A program made the translations under genes and the position numbers. Under the pieces are notes generated by a model that did no database searches, had not been told where the DNA came from, and worked only from the letters and a program-made list of their open reading frames with translations. From assembly GCA_024227475.1 (NCBI GenBank), contig JAAEUI010000378.1, forward strand, positions 1 through 35,993: a stretch of 35,993 nucleotides of DNA, given 5' to 3'. Positions 8,037-16,822 of this stretch are shown here, one piece after another. The stretch is from Paracoccaceae bacterium. GTDB taxonomy: Bacteria; Pseudomonadota; Alphaproteobacteria; Rhodobacterales; Rhodobacteraceae. The stretch's first letter is position 1; each line of letters starts with the position of its first letter.

Positions 8037-9020
8037 TCATGCATTCCCGATTAACACCCCAGCTGCAAACACCAGAGCACCACCCAGAACCACTTGAAAT
8101 GCTGCCCGCATCCAAGGGGTTTCCATAAAGCGGTGCTGAATCCAAGTGATCGCCCAAAGCTCGACAAAAACCACGATGATCGCAATTGTCGTTGCGGTCC
8201 AGAAATCGGAGATTAGATAGGGTAGGGCATGGCCAAGCCCTCCGATTGTTGTCATGATTCCGGCTGCGAATCCACGTTTTATCGGTGAGCCGCGCCCCGA
8301 GATCACCCCGTCGTCGCTGGCGACTTCGGTAAATCCCATCGAAATTCCGGCCCCGACCGAGGCGGACAGGCCGATCAGAAAGGTCGACCATGTGTCTCCG
8401 GTGGCAAAGGCAGCGGCGAAAATAGGGGCCAGCGTGCTGACCGAACCATCCATCAGCCCGGCTAGGCCAGGCTGTACGTAGGTCAGGATGAACTGCCTGC
8501 GCTCCTGGCTGATTTCATTGGCGGCTACACCACTTCCTTCCATCTCTTGGCTTAGCTGCTGAGCAGTGGCTTTGTGTTCTGCCTCCTCAACCGCCAGATC
8601 ACCCAGTAAGCGCCGCAGGTCTGCGTCTTCGGTGCGTCTCGCTGCCTCCAGATAGAAACGGTGCGCCTGGGCTTCCATTTCTGCCGCGCGCTTGCGGGTT
8701 TTTTCCAGCCCAAGCGGGCGTATCAGCCAATCCGGCTTGCGCTCAAAGAACCCGCGCACGTGCTCGCGCCGGATCAGTGGGATTCGGTCGCCGAATCGGG
8801 CCTGGTGCAGGTCAATCAGGCGCTGGCGGTGGGTGTTTTCTTCCGCTGCCATCTCGTCAAATATTGCCGCTGATGCCGGATACTCCTCGCGCAGCCCTTC
8901 GGAATAGGCCGCATATATCCGCCCGTCCTCCTCTTCTGACGAGATCGCTAGCCCGAGGATTTCCTGTTCGCTCAGATCGTTAAACCGGCGCCTTCCAGTG
9001 CCAAAGAACCGGGAAAACAT
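8037..9020 (-). CDS. mbfA: Membrane-bound ferritin-like iron exporter MbfA
   Basis: A 327-residue two-domain protein. Residues about 10-160 form a ferritin-like (rubrerythrin-type) four-helix region with paired E..EExxH motifs (FDEMAAEENTH and LAVEEAEH) that should bind a di-iron centre. Residues about 190-327 form a VIT1/CCC1-type transporter with about five membrane segments. The combination is characteristic of MbfA, which in Bradyrhizobium and Agrobacterium exports iron and protects against iron and peroxide stress. An Irr-like palindrome just upstream fits iron-dependent repression. ATG at 9020. Divergent from pyrC. Confidence 0.93.
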   Translation of the reverse strand: MFSRFFGTGRRRFNDLSEQEILGLAISSEEEDGRIYAAYSEGLREEYPASAAIFDEMAAEENTHRQRLIDLHQARFGDRIPLIRREHVRGFFERKPDWLIRPLGLEKTRKRAAEMEAQAHRFYLEAARRTEDADLRRLLGDLAVEEAEHKATAQQLSQEMEGSGVAANEISQERRQFILTYVQPGLAGLMDGSVSTLAPIFAAAFATGDTWSTFLIGLSASVGAGISMGFTEVASDDGVISGRGSPIKRGFAAGIMTTIGGLGHALPYLISDFWTATTIAIIVVFVELWAITWIQHRFMETPWMRAAFQVVLGGALVFAAGVLIGNA

Positions 9021-9034
9021 ACTGCCCTCGTCAA

Positions 9035-9051
9035 TTTAGAATTGTTCTAAA
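9035..9051 (-). promoter_or_regulatory. Irr-box / iron control element before mbfA
   Basis: TTTAGAA-TTG-TTCTAAA is a perfect 7-bp inverted repeat with a 3-nt centre, lying 15-31 nt upstream of the mbfA start. It matches the iron control element pattern recognised by Irr in alphaproteobacteria, and mbfA is a known Irr target. This predicts repression when iron is low. Confidence 0.85.
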
Positions 9052-9144
9052 ACAGGGTAGGTCAACCATCTCTGAATTGCAATTGTCCGCTTGCTCTTAG
9101 CAGGGCCAAAACGTAATGCTTTGGCGCACGCAAAGGAGCCACTC

Positions 9145-10185
9145 ATGACCGATACACTGACCATCCGCCGCCCCGATGACTGGCATCTGCACCTGCGCGA
9201 TGGCGAGATGCTGAAAGGGGTGCTGCCGGAGACTGCGCGGGACTTTGCCCGCGCCATCATCATGCCAAATCTGGTGCCACCGATTGTGACTGCGGCCGAA
9301 GCTGCCGCTTATCGGGACCGGATTTTGGCGGCGCTGCCTGAAGGCATGGACTTTCAACCACTTATGACGCTCTATCTTACTGAATCCACTGATCCACAGG
9401 ATGTGGCCGCGGCTCATGCTGACGGGCTGATCACGGCGGTAAAACTCTATCCTGCAGGCGCGACAACCAATTCTGCCTCTGGGGTGCGTGATCTGGATAA
9501 CATTCAGAAAGTGTTGGAAAAAATGGCAGAAATTGGCTGCCCCTTGTGTATACACGGTGAAGTGACAACCGACACGGTAGATATTTTTGATCGCGAAGCG
9601 GTGTTCATCGAAACCGTGCTTGACCCGCTGCGCCGGCGCCTACCGGAGCTGAGGGTGGTTTCCGAGCATATCACCACTAAAAACGGCGTTGATTATGTGA
9701 AATCGGCAAACCGGAATCTGGCTGCAACCATCACCACGCATCATCTGATGATTAATCGCAACCATATTCTGGTTGGCGGCATCAAACCGCATTACTATTG
9801 CCTGCCGGTCGCCAAGCGTGAGGTACACCGGTTAGCGCTCAGAGTGGCTGCGACCTCTGGTGATTCCAGGTTTTTCCTTGGCACTGACAGCGCCCCGCAC
9901 ACCGATCCCAACAAGGAAAGCGCCTGTGGCTGTGCCGGGGTGTTTTCCGCGACCAATACAATGGCCTGTCTGGCGCATGTGTTTGAACAGGAGGGCGCGC
10001 TGGATCAGTTGGAAGGTTTCACCTCTCTACACGGACCTGCCTACTATGGTTTGCCGGTGAACGTGGGTACGCTGACTTTAAAGAAACATACCCATCCGAT
10101 TAAATTCCCGGCGAGGATCGAAACCGGAGAGGGACCTGTGACCGTATTTGACCCGGGGCTGGACATTTATTGGAGCGTTGAATAG
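9145..10185 (+). CDS. pyrC: Dihydroorotase, type II
   Basis: A 346-residue amidohydrolase that closes carbamoyl-aspartate to dihydroorotate, the third step of pyrimidine synthesis. Zinc ligands are H14 and H16 in HLHLRDG, the carboxylated lysine is K100 in [13 protein letters not shown], and further metal or substrate residues are in CIHGE, SEHITT and GTDSAPH. Length and motifs match the E. coli PyrC class. ATG at 9145 has AAGGAG 6 nt upstream. It is divergent from mbfA and not followed by pyrE or other pyr genes. Confidence 0.96.
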   Translation: MTDTLTIRRPDDWHLHLRDGEMLKGVLPETARDFARAIIMPNLVPPIVTAAEAAAYRDRILAALPEGMDFQPLMTLYLTESTDPQDVAAAHADGLITAVKLYPAGATTNSASGVRDLDNIQKVLEKMAEIGCPLCIHGEVTTDTVDIFDREAVFIETVLDPLRRRLPELRVVSEHITTKNGVDYVKSANRNLAATITTHHLMINRNHILVGGIKPHYYCLPVAKREVHRLALRVAATSGDSRFFLGTDSAPHTDPNKESACGCAGVFSATNTMACLAHVFEQEGALDQLEGFTSLHGPAYYGLPVNVGTLTLKKHTHPIKFPARIETGEGPVTVFDPGLDIYWSVE

Positions 10186-10201
10186 CGCCCCCGCCTCGTT
10201 C

Positions 10202-10232
10202 AAAAAAAAACCCGGTCACATCTGCGACCGGG
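10202..10232 (-). terminator. Intrinsic terminator reading on the minus strand
   Basis: CCCGGTC (10211-10217) pairs with GACCGGG (10226-10232), and nine A residues (10202-10210) precede it on the plus strand. Read on the minus strand this is a GC stem followed by nine U, a textbook intrinsic terminator. On the plus strand no U tract follows, so it does not look made for pyrC. No convincing minus-strand gene lies upstream of it. Confidence 0.8.
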
Positions 10233-10643
10233 CCAGTGTTACCTGATGTTACAGCCATTCACCTTGGAGGGACGAACAGCCATGAGGCAGTTGCAGGGCG
10301 ACGCATCGACCGGTTGCCCGGAAAGCGGAGCCGATTGAGCCGAAAATCGGGGAATTCACAGCCCCGAGACGAGAATTCGAGCCCCTGGCGCACCCGCATC
10401 CGATTCGCTTCCTTGCCCGGTAAATTTAGCACGAATTGTGGAAATTCAATAGCGTCATACATGATATAGTAGTAAACTGGCAAAGAAATGTAATCCGGGT
10501 TTCCTTGCGCTTCGGCGTCTAAACCTGCCGGACTACGACAGAAACCCGGGTTGCTCACAGGTTACCCACAGAGATTTCCAGATTGAAATCAGAGGTGAAA
10601 TGCAGCACAAGAACTCAACGAATATTTCGGGCAGGGACGTGTA
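10233..10643. other. Gap between pyrC and dnaB without a convincing gene
   Basis: No reading frame here looks like a real protein. Because a strong minus-strand terminator closes the left end, a minus-strand RNA ending near 10202 is possible. On the minus strand I see local stems, including CCGG-GCAA-CCGG (10310-10321) with a GNRA-type loop, and CCGATT/AATCGG (10332-10351). The right part holds a long stem (10492-10552) in the likely dnaB leader. Confidence 0.45.
10492..10552. other. Long-range stem with UUCG hairpin upstream of dnaB
   Basis: AATCCGGGTTTC (10492-10503) pairs with GAAACCCGGGTT (10541-10552), 12 bp including one G-U. Inside is CGC-TTCG-GCG (10508-10517), a UUCG tetraloop hairpin. 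The element lies about 90 nt before the dnaB ATG and could be a leader structure or an sRNA part. Function unknown. Confidence 0.45.
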
Positions 10644-12140
10644 ATGAGTGGGATCACAGCGCTTTCGAGCGGGCAAAATGCGGCGGACACATCGGGGGAA
10701 CCGGGGCTGCCGCATTCTATTGAGGCCGAGCAGGCCTTGCTCGGAGCGCTGCTGGTCAATAACGATGTCTATGATCGTATCGCCAGTCTGGTGAACGAAA
10801 CCCACTTCTATGATCCCCTGCACGGCCGGATTTTTGAGGTGATTTCCCGCCGCATTCAGAAAAACGCGTTGGCCTCACCGGTCACGATGAAAGCGTTCCT
10901 GGAAGATGACCCGGGCATGGCCGAGGTTGGTGGTTCGGCTTATCTGGTGCGTCTCGCCGGTGCGGCGACATCCGTTTTTGCGGCGCGTGATTACGCGCAG
11001 ATGATCTATGATTTTGCTATCCGCCGTGATCTGATTGCGATTGGCGAGGAGATCGGCAGCAAGGCTGTCGCCATGGACGTGGATGACGACCCCAAGGAGC
11101 AGATCGTAGCCGCAGAACAGCGGCTGTATCAGCTGGGAGAGCAGGGCAATGTCGACAGCGGGTTCCAGAGCTTTTTGAAGGCAGTGACTGACGCGGTGAA
11201 CGTGGCCAATGCCGCCTATCAACGCGACGGTGGGTTGGCGGGCACATCCACAGGGCTGAAAGACATGGATAAGAAGCTGGGCGGTCTGCACCGTTCGGAT
11301 TTGTTGATCCTTGCTGGCCGCCCGTCCATGGGCAAAACCTCGCTGGCCACCAACATCGCTTACAACATAGCCAAGGCCCATAAGAAGGGTGCCTTGCCCG
11401 ATGGCGGCGAAGGCACGGTGAATGGTGGCGTTGTCGGCTTCTACTCGCTTGAAATGTCATCCGAGCAACTGGCGGCGCGAATTCTGTCAGAGGCGGCGCG
11501 GGTTCCGTCTGATCAGATCCGCCGTGGAGATCTGACCGAGGAGGAATTCCGCCGCTTTGTTGAGGCGGCCAAACAACTCGAAAACTGCCCGCTTTATATC
11601 GACGACACCGCGGCCCTGCCAATCAGCCAACTGGCGGCGCGGGCACGGCGGCTGAAGCGCACCCACGGTCTGGACGTTCTGATTGTTGACTACCTGCAAC
11701 TGGTGCGCCCGGCCAGCGCCAAGGACAACCGGGTAAACGAAGTTTCCGAGATAACTCAAGGGCTTAAAGCCATTGCCAAAGAACTCGACATCCCCGTTGT
11801 CGCGCTTTCCCAACTGTCACGGCAGGTCGAGAACCGCGACGACAAACGCCCCCAACTGAGCGACCTGCGCGAGTCCGGCTCGATTGAGCAGGATGCGGAT
11901 GTGGTGATGTTTGTTTATCGCGGTGAGTATTATAAGGAACGCGAAAAACCAGCCGATCATGAGGCCGAGAAAATGATGACCTGGCAGGCGGAAATGGAGG
12001 AGCTGCACGGCAAGGCCGAGGTGATAATCGGCAAGCAGCGCCACGGGCCGATTGGGTCGGTTGACCTGGCGTTTGAGGGCCGGTTTACCAAGTTCAGCGA
12101 TCTGGCCCAGCCCTGGCAGGGTGGTGGTCAGGATTTCTGA
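10644..12140 (+). CDS. dnaB: Replicative DNA helicase
   Basis: A 498-residue DnaB family hexameric helicase that unwinds DNA at the replication fork. The N-terminal domain (about 20-125) begins with PHSIEAEQALLGALL, followed by a linker and the RecA-like core. Walker A GRPSMGKTS is near residues 225-233, Walker B is in LDVLIVDYLQLV, and RESGSIEQDADVVMF is the C-terminal signature. Length is normal and no intein interrupts the core. ATG at 10644 with GGCAGGGA about 7 nt upstream. It follows the unusual 458-nt gap after pyrC and converges with the ABC exporter. Confidence 0.97.
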   Translation: MSGITALSSGQNAADTSGEPGLPHSIEAEQALLGALLVNNDVYDRIASLVNETHFYDPLHGRIFEVISRRIQKNALASPVTMKAFLEDDPGMAEVGGSAYLVRLAGAATSVFAARDYAQMIYDFAIRRDLIAIGEEIGSKAVAMDVDDDPKEQIVAAEQRLYQLGEQGNVDSGFQSFLKAVTDAVNVANAAYQRDGGLAGTSTGLKDMDKKLGGLHRSDLLILAGRPSMGKTSLATNIAYNIAKAHKKGALPDGGEGTVNGGVVGFYSLEMSSEQLAARILSEAARVPSDQIRRGDLTEEEFRRFVEAAKQLENCPLYIDDTAALPISQLAARARRLKRTHGLDVLIVDYLQLVRPASAKDNRVNEVSEITQGLKAIAKELDIPVVALSQLSRQVENRDDKRPQLSDLRESGSIEQDADVVMFVYRGEYYKEREKPADHEAEKMMTWQAEMEELHGKAEVIIGKQRHGPIGSVDLAFEGRFTKFSDLAQPWQGGGQDF

Positions 12141-12193
12141 TCTGACCCGCCCATTGCAGGCTATTTTACACAGACAGCAGGCCCGGCGCACCG

Positions 12194-14026
12194 TCAGGCA
12201 TCGGTGCGCAGGAATCCCCCTGATTGTCGCGACCAGAGGTCAGCGTAAAGCCCGCCATTTGCGATCAATTCGTCATGGGTCCCGTCTTCCACTATCCGCC
12301 CCAAATCAAGAACGACGATTCTGTCCATATGAGCTATGGTTGACAGTCGGTGCGCAATTGCGATCACCGTTTTGCCTTTCATCAGGCCATACAGCGTCTT
12401 TTGAATCGCCGCTTCAACTTCGCTGTCCAGAGCCGATGTGGCTTCGTCCAGTATCAGCAATGGTGCGTCTTTCAGGATAACCCGGGCAATGGCGATCCTC
12501 TGGCGTTGCCCTCCTGACAGCTTCACACCCCTCTCGCCGACTTGGGCATTATATCCGCAGCGCCCTTGCGGATCTTCCAGCCCCATGATGAACTCATGCG
12601 CTTCAGCCCGCCGGGCGGCGGCTATCATTTCGGCATCGGATGCATCTGGTTTTCCATAAAGAATGTTGGCTCTAACCGACCGGTGCAGCAGCGAACTGTC
12701 CTGTGTTACCATGCCGATCTGGCGGCGCAGACTGTCCTGCGTGACGTCTGACACAGATTGCCCGTCGATCAGGATGCGCCCTCTCTCAACGTCCTGAAAT
12801 CGCAGTAACAAGTTGACCAGGCTGGATTTTCCAGCTCCTGACCGCCCGATCAAGCCAACACGCTGGCCGTTTGGGATGACCAGGCTGACGCCATCCAGAC
12901 CGCCATCTTCCTTTCCGTAGTGATGGCTGACGGATTCAAACCTGATCTCAGCATTTTGCAAGTTCAGAACTTTGGCATCGGCCGTATCTACAACCCGCTG
13001 GGGTTTGGCGATGGACCGCAGGCCTTCCCTGATGACCCCAGCGTTTTCGAAAAGCTGAATAGTTACCCACATAATCCAGCCACTCATCCCATTCAGACGG
13101 ATTGTCAGGGCAGATGCTGCGGCGACTTCGCCTATCGAAACCATCTCATGCGCCCACAACCAGACAGCCGGCCCCACAACACCAATGATCAAGAACCCGT
13201 TGAGCACGTTAAGACCCAGCGACATTTCGGTCATCAAACGGGCAAATCGCTGAAACCGCAACCGCAACCTGCGCATGGCTGAAAGCGCGTATTTCTCTTC
13301 GCTCTCTCCATGGGCAAACAGTTTCACGGTTTCGATGTTGGAATAGGCATCGACCACCCGTCCGGTCACCAGTGACCGCGCGTCCGACCATTTTTCAGAA
13401 GCAGACGCCACACGAACGGCAATCCGGTGGACATAGACCACATATCCAACCAGCCAGATCGCGAGCGGCAGAGCCAACCGGATATCAATCTGGGTGAGGA
13501 TAATAATTGCGCCGACTGCGTAAGCACAAGCAAACCAAAGCGCCTCAAATGCCATATAAATGCTGTCTTCGACCGCCGGGCCTATTTGCATGACACGGTT
13601 CGACAAACGTCCCGCAAAATCGTTCTGAAAAAAGCTGGATGATTGGCCTAGCAGATGTCTATGGGCTTGCCATCTTGCTTGTTCCTGCAAGTTCGACGCG
13701 AGCATTTGCTCTAAAAACAAATGGTTGAGTACAAAAAACACCGGGCGCAGCAAGAGGATGAACACAACCGCCAGTGTCAGTTCAATGTGATGTTGCGTCC
13801 AGAACAAAACAGTCCCTGTTGCTGACATCAGGTCGATAATCCGGCCTGAATAAAAAATCAGACCACTTTCAACGATAGCCGCAAGCAGGCCGGTGAGAGC
13901 CATCCATGGCAACCAACGCCTGAATGGCGACAATTGTGTTATCAGATAGGCCCAAAGCTCGCCCGGCGGAGTCGCTGCCGAGCGGACGGCAAAAGGATCT
14001 ATAAGGTTTTCGAATTTGCGAAACAT
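12194..14026 (-). CDS. ABC exporter, fused permease and ATPase
   Basis: A 610-residue half-transporter of the MsbA/multidrug type. Residues about 40-330 carry six hydrophobic segments; the nucleotide-binding domain follows, with Walker A GRSGAGKSS near 393-401, signature LSGGQRQR near 502, Walker B LLILDEATSALD near 522 and the H-loop histidine in AIAHRLST. Such proteins work as dimers to export lipids, drugs or peptides; the substrate cannot be told. ATG at 14026 with GGGAGGG 4 nt upstream, and this site can fold into a small hairpin. The upstream leader contains very short coupled reading frames. Confidence 0.9.
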   Translation of the reverse strand: MFRKFENLIDPFAVRSAATPPGELWAYLITQLSPFRRWLPWMALTGLLAAIVESGLIFYSGRIIDLMSATGTVLFWTQHHIELTLAVVFILLLRPVFFVLNHLFLEQMLASNLQEQARWQAHRHLLGQSSSFFQNDFAGRLSNRVMQIGPAVEDSIYMAFEALWFACAYAVGAIIILTQIDIRLALPLAIWLVGYVVYVHRIAVRVASASEKWSDARSLVTGRVVDAYSNIETVKLFAHGESEEKYALSAMRRLRLRFQRFARLMTEMSLGLNVLNGFLIIGVVGPAVWLWAHEMVSIGEVAAASALTIRLNGMSGWIMWVTIQLFENAGVIREGLRSIAKPQRVVDTADAKVLNLQNAEIRFESVSHHYGKEDGGLDGVSLVIPNGQRVGLIGRSGAGKSSLVNLLLRFQDVERGRILIDGQSVSDVTQDSLRRQIGMVTQDSSLLHRSVRANILYGKPDASDAEMIAAARRAEAHEFIMGLEDPQGRCGYNAQVGERGVKLSGGQRQRIAIARVILKDAPLLILDEATSALDSEVEAAIQKTLYGLMKGKTVIAIAHRLSTIAHMDRIVVLDLGRIVEDGTHDELIANGGLYADLWSRQSGGFLRTDA

Positions 14027-14029
14027 GAC

Positions 14030-14043
14030 GCCCTCCCGAGGGC
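14030..14043 (-). promoter_or_regulatory. Hairpin covering the ribosome-binding site of the ABC exporter
   Basis: On the minus strand GCCCT-CGGG-AGGGC can form a 5-bp stem that includes the Shine-Dalgarno purines, ending 3 nt before the exporter ATG. It could limit ribosome access. The stem is short, so this is a suggestion only. Confidence 0.35.
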
Positions 14044-14106
14044 AAAAAATAGAGGAATGATGCGATAACGCAGCTGGCAATCGACCAGCCTTTCAGGACC
14101 GGTGCC

Positions 14107-14139
14107 TTAGCTCGGTATTGTAATCCTGACAGCGTTCAT
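14107..14139 (-). CDS. Possible 10-residue leader peptide
   Basis: ATG at 14139 opens a frame coding MNAVRITIPS then TAA, with a perfect GGAGGA 6 nt upstream. A second tiny frame (MTEECR, ATG at 14155-14157) ends at the overlapping ATGA. Both lie in the leader of the ABC exporter, about 80 nt before its start. A good ribosome-binding site in front of such a short frame is suggestive of a regulatory leader, but chance cannot be excluded. Confidence 0.25.
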   Translation of the reverse strand: MNAVRITIPS

Positions 14140-14320
14140 CGGCATTCCTCCGTCATGAGTCGTGCGCCTTCTTAAACAATTTGGCATCATTTGTCAGTAT
14201 ACCCACCGCAAAACAGCGATTTCGTGCCCTTCGGGAAACAGCGCTACAATCTGGCGGGTATGAAACGCCGCGTGTTATGCAAGTCTCGGGAGGCCATGGT
14301 TCGATAGGTTTTAACTTGAT

Positions 14321-14998
14321 TTACAGGTATTTACCTGCATCTCTGAGGGCAAATGGCTTCATCGCCTCTCCATGGTCTGCCAGAAATGCACGCACCCTTT
14401 CGGGATCGTGCTTTGACAGGCTGCGCAGCCACCAGCTTACGGATTTCTGGATAAACCAGTCGCGGTCCGACACGTAACCGGCAGCCCAGCCGAGTATCCG
14501 TTCCCGTGCCGTCAGCTCTTCGGGTTTGGGGTTGTTTTGCTTGGTCCAGGGCAGGGTCATCACCAATGCGGCCCGTCGCACCCACATGGAGTCGTTTTGG
14601 GTCCAGGTCTCAACCACATCCAGCCGAGACGGATCCGCCACCAGCCGCCGCGACCCGGCAGAACAGGCGTGATCGGCGATCGCCCAGGCGTCAAATTCCG
14701 GTACCCATCGGCAGATTTCGCGCCAGACAGATGCATCCGGGCGGATGCGCGCCTGAATTAACAGCTTGGCGGCGGCAACCCGGGCTTCGTGGAAATCGCT
14801 GTCCCAGAGATAGCGGCTGAGCCCAAGGCGCTGATCCAGATCACAGGCCTTGCGCCAGTCTTTGCATAAAGCATCAATCTGAGGGTTGGAAACGCCAAGG
14901 TATGCGCGCTTCGCCTTGTGATATGTTGCCATCTGGGCGGCTTTTTGCGGCTCGCCGAAACTTTTGAGCGCATCCAGCGCCGCCGTTGGAGCGATCAT
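14321..14998 (-). CDS. AlkD-like DNA alkylation repair protein
   Basis: A 225-residue HEAT-like-repeat protein of the DNA alkylation repair (AlkD/AlkC) superfamily, glycosylases that remove bulky or cationic alkylated bases such as 3- and 7-methyl purines. Repeated helices are visible throughout, and the central segment FDAWAIADH corresponds to the tryptophan/aspartate-bearing groove of AlkD. ATG at 14998 overlaps the glmS stop by 4 nt (ATGA), so translation is coupled to glmS. No separate promoter is evident, implying constitutive expression with cell-wall precursor genes. Confidence 0.85.
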   Translation of the reverse strand: MIAPTAALDALKSFGEPQKAAQMATYHKAKRAYLGVSNPQIDALCKDWRKACDLDQRLGLSRYLWDSDFHEARVAAAKLLIQARIRPDASVWREICRWVPEFDAWAIADHACSAGSRRLVADPSRLDVVETWTQNDSMWVRRAALVMTLPWTKQNNPKPEELTARERILGWAAGYVSDRDWFIQKSVSWWLRSLSKHDPERVRAFLADHGEAMKPFALRDAGKYL

Positions 14999-16818
14999 TC
15001 CACCGTCACCGATTTCGCCAGATTTCGTGGCTGATCCACGTCCGTGCCCTTGTGAACCGCAGTGTGATAGGCCAGTAGCTGGGCTGGAACGGCGTATATG
15101 ATCGGCGCCAGCATAGGATGCACTTTTGGCATGATGATCGTGCGCCAGACACCTTCACTGGCAATCTCGGCGCCTTCGGAATCGGTCACCAACAATACCC
15201 GACCGCCGCGTGCCATCACCTCTTGCATGTTCGAAACTGTTTTGTCGAACAGCGCGTCTTTGGGGGCCATGACAATCACCGGCATGTTTTCATCTACCAG
15301 TGCAATAGGCCCGTGTTTCAGCTCGCCGCTGGCGTAACCTTCGGCATGGATATAGCTGATTTCCTTGAGTTTTAGCGCGCCTTCCATGGCCAGCGGGAAC
15401 ATCTGCCCGCGCCCCAGAAACAGGGCGTCCTTGGATTTGGACAGTTGTGCGCAAGTCGACTTAATCGCGGTTTCCTGCGCCAGCGCCTGATTGAGCAGGC
15501 CGGGCAGACCGTAGAGTGCGGTGACGATTTCAGCCTCAGATTTCGCGTCCAGACGCCCGCGTTGCCGTGCCGCCGCGATCACCAGCCCGGCCAGAACCGC
15601 AAGCTGGCAGGTGAAAGCCTTGGTCGAAGCGACGCCAATTTCCATGCCCGCCAAAATCGGCAGTGAAATATCCGCTTCGCGCGAGATCGAGCTTTCGGCC
15701 ACATTTACCACGGCCACGGTTTTGGCGACGTTTTCAGAGCAGTAACGCAGCGCGGCCAGCGTGTCGGCGGTTTCACCCGACTGACTGACAAACAATGCGA
15801 TTGAATTGGCGGAAAGTGGCGGTTCGCGATAGCGAAATTCCGAAGCCACATCAAGCTCCACCGGCAACCGGGCGATTTGTTCAAACCAGTATTTTGCCAC
15901 GTTGCAGGCCAGATAGGCCGTGCCGCAGGCGACCATGGTGATTTTGTCGATGTTGCTGAAATCGAGCTCCGGTTCAGGCAGAACAATCCGGCTGTGATCG
16001 GCGTCGGTATAATATTGCACGGCACTGGCCAGAACGCTCGGCTGTTCGGCGATTTCCTTGGCCATATAGTGTTTGTAAATGCCCTTGTCGGCGCTCATGG
16101 CTTCTTTAGAAATACCGCGCTTTTCGCGGTTGGCTAGTTTTCCGGCCTGATCCCGGATTTCAACACCCTGCCGGGTGATAACCGCAAAATCACCTTCTTC
16201 CAGATATGTGATCTGGTCGGTCATCGGTGCCAATGCCAGCGCGTCAGAGCCGACAAACATCTCGCCGTCGCCGTGGCCAATGGCCAGTGGTGAACCTTTG
16301 CGTGTGGCGATCAACAAATCCTCACACCCGTCAAACAGGAAACACAGCGCGTAAGCGCCCTCAAGCCGGGCTACGGTTTGGCGTGCCGCCTGTTCCGGTG
16401 TCGATCCTGTGTTCAGATGTGTCATGCAGAGTTTGACGACGGTTTCGGTATCGGTTTCGGTTTCAAAACCAACGCCGGCAGAACTCAGTTCTTTGCGCAG
16501 GTCGCGATAATTCTCGATGATGCCGTTGTGCACCACCGCCACATCCCCAGCCCGGTGCGGGTGGGCATTGTCGACGGTTGGCGCACCATGGGTGGCCCAG
16601 CGGGTGTGGCCGATCCCGGCGCGGCCCCTGAGTGGCTCATGCACCAGTTTGTCTGACAGGTTGACCAGCTTGCCAACTGCCCGGCGGCGCTCCAGCTTGC
16701 CGTCTTGCACGGTTGCAATCCCGGCGCTGTCATAGCCGCGGTATTCCAGCCGTTTCAACGCGTCCACGAGGATCGGGGCTGCTTCGTGATTGCCAAGGAT
16801 GCCGACAATACCGCACAT
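14995..16818 (-). CDS. glmS: Glucosamine-6-phosphate synthase (isomerizing)
   Basis: A 607-residue enzyme making glucosamine-6-phosphate from fructose-6-phosphate and glutamine, the entry step to UDP-GlcNAc. The N-terminal class II glutamine amidotransferase domain begins with C2 (MCGIVGILG), its nucleophile; two SIS sugar-isomerase domains follow (about 290-605), ending in LAKSVTVE, the family C terminus. Length is standard. ATG at 16818 lies 4 nt after the glmU stop; the Shine-Dalgarno AGGA overlaps the end of glmU. I see no glmS ribozyme, as expected outside Gram-positives. Confidence 0.97.
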   Translation of the reverse strand: MCGIVGILGNHEAAPILVDALKRLEYRGYDSAGIATVQDGKLERRRAVGKLVNLSDKLVHEPLRGRAGIGHTRWATHGAPTVDNAHPHRAGDVAVVHNGIIENYRDLRKELSSAGVGFETETDTETVVKLCMTHLNTGSTPEQAARQTVARLEGAYALCFLFDGCEDLLIATRKGSPLAIGHGDGEMFVGSDALALAPMTDQITYLEEGDFAVITRQGVEIRDQAGKLANREKRGISKEAMSADKGIYKHYMAKEIAEQPSVLASAVQYYTDADHSRIVLPEPELDFSNIDKITMVACGTAYLACNVAKYWFEQIARLPVELDVASEFRYREPPLSANSIALFVSQSGETADTLAALRYCSENVAKTVAVVNVAESSISREADISLPILAGMEIGVASTKAFTCQLAVLAGLVIAAARQRGRLDAKSEAEIVTALYGLPGLLNQALAQETAIKSTCAQLSKSKDALFLGRGQMFPLAMEGALKLKEISYIHAEGYASGELKHGPIALVDENMPVIVMAPKDALFDKTVSNMQEVMARGGRVLLVTDSEGAEIASEGVWRTIIMPKVHPMLAPIIYAVPAQLLAYHTAVHKGTDVDQPRNLAKSVTVE

Positions 16819-16822
16819 GGAA

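Noticed and set aside
10355-10395. tRNA-like T-arm pattern in the pyrC-dnaB gap
   Set aside because: The stem does not pair as a T-arm and no anticodon or acceptor stem can be drawn.
10259-10558. A 99-residue minus-strand open frame ending 27 nt before the strong minus-strand terminator
   Set aside because: No family similarity, poor ribosome site, arginine-rich composition as in chance frames of GC-rich DNA. Position relative to the terminator keeps it barely possible, so it is mentioned here and not listed as a gene.
10553-10571. DnaA-box-like sequences (TTACCCACA, TTGCTCACA) before dnaB
   Set aside because: One and two mismatches to TTATNCACA, no cluster and no AT-rich region; not an origin.
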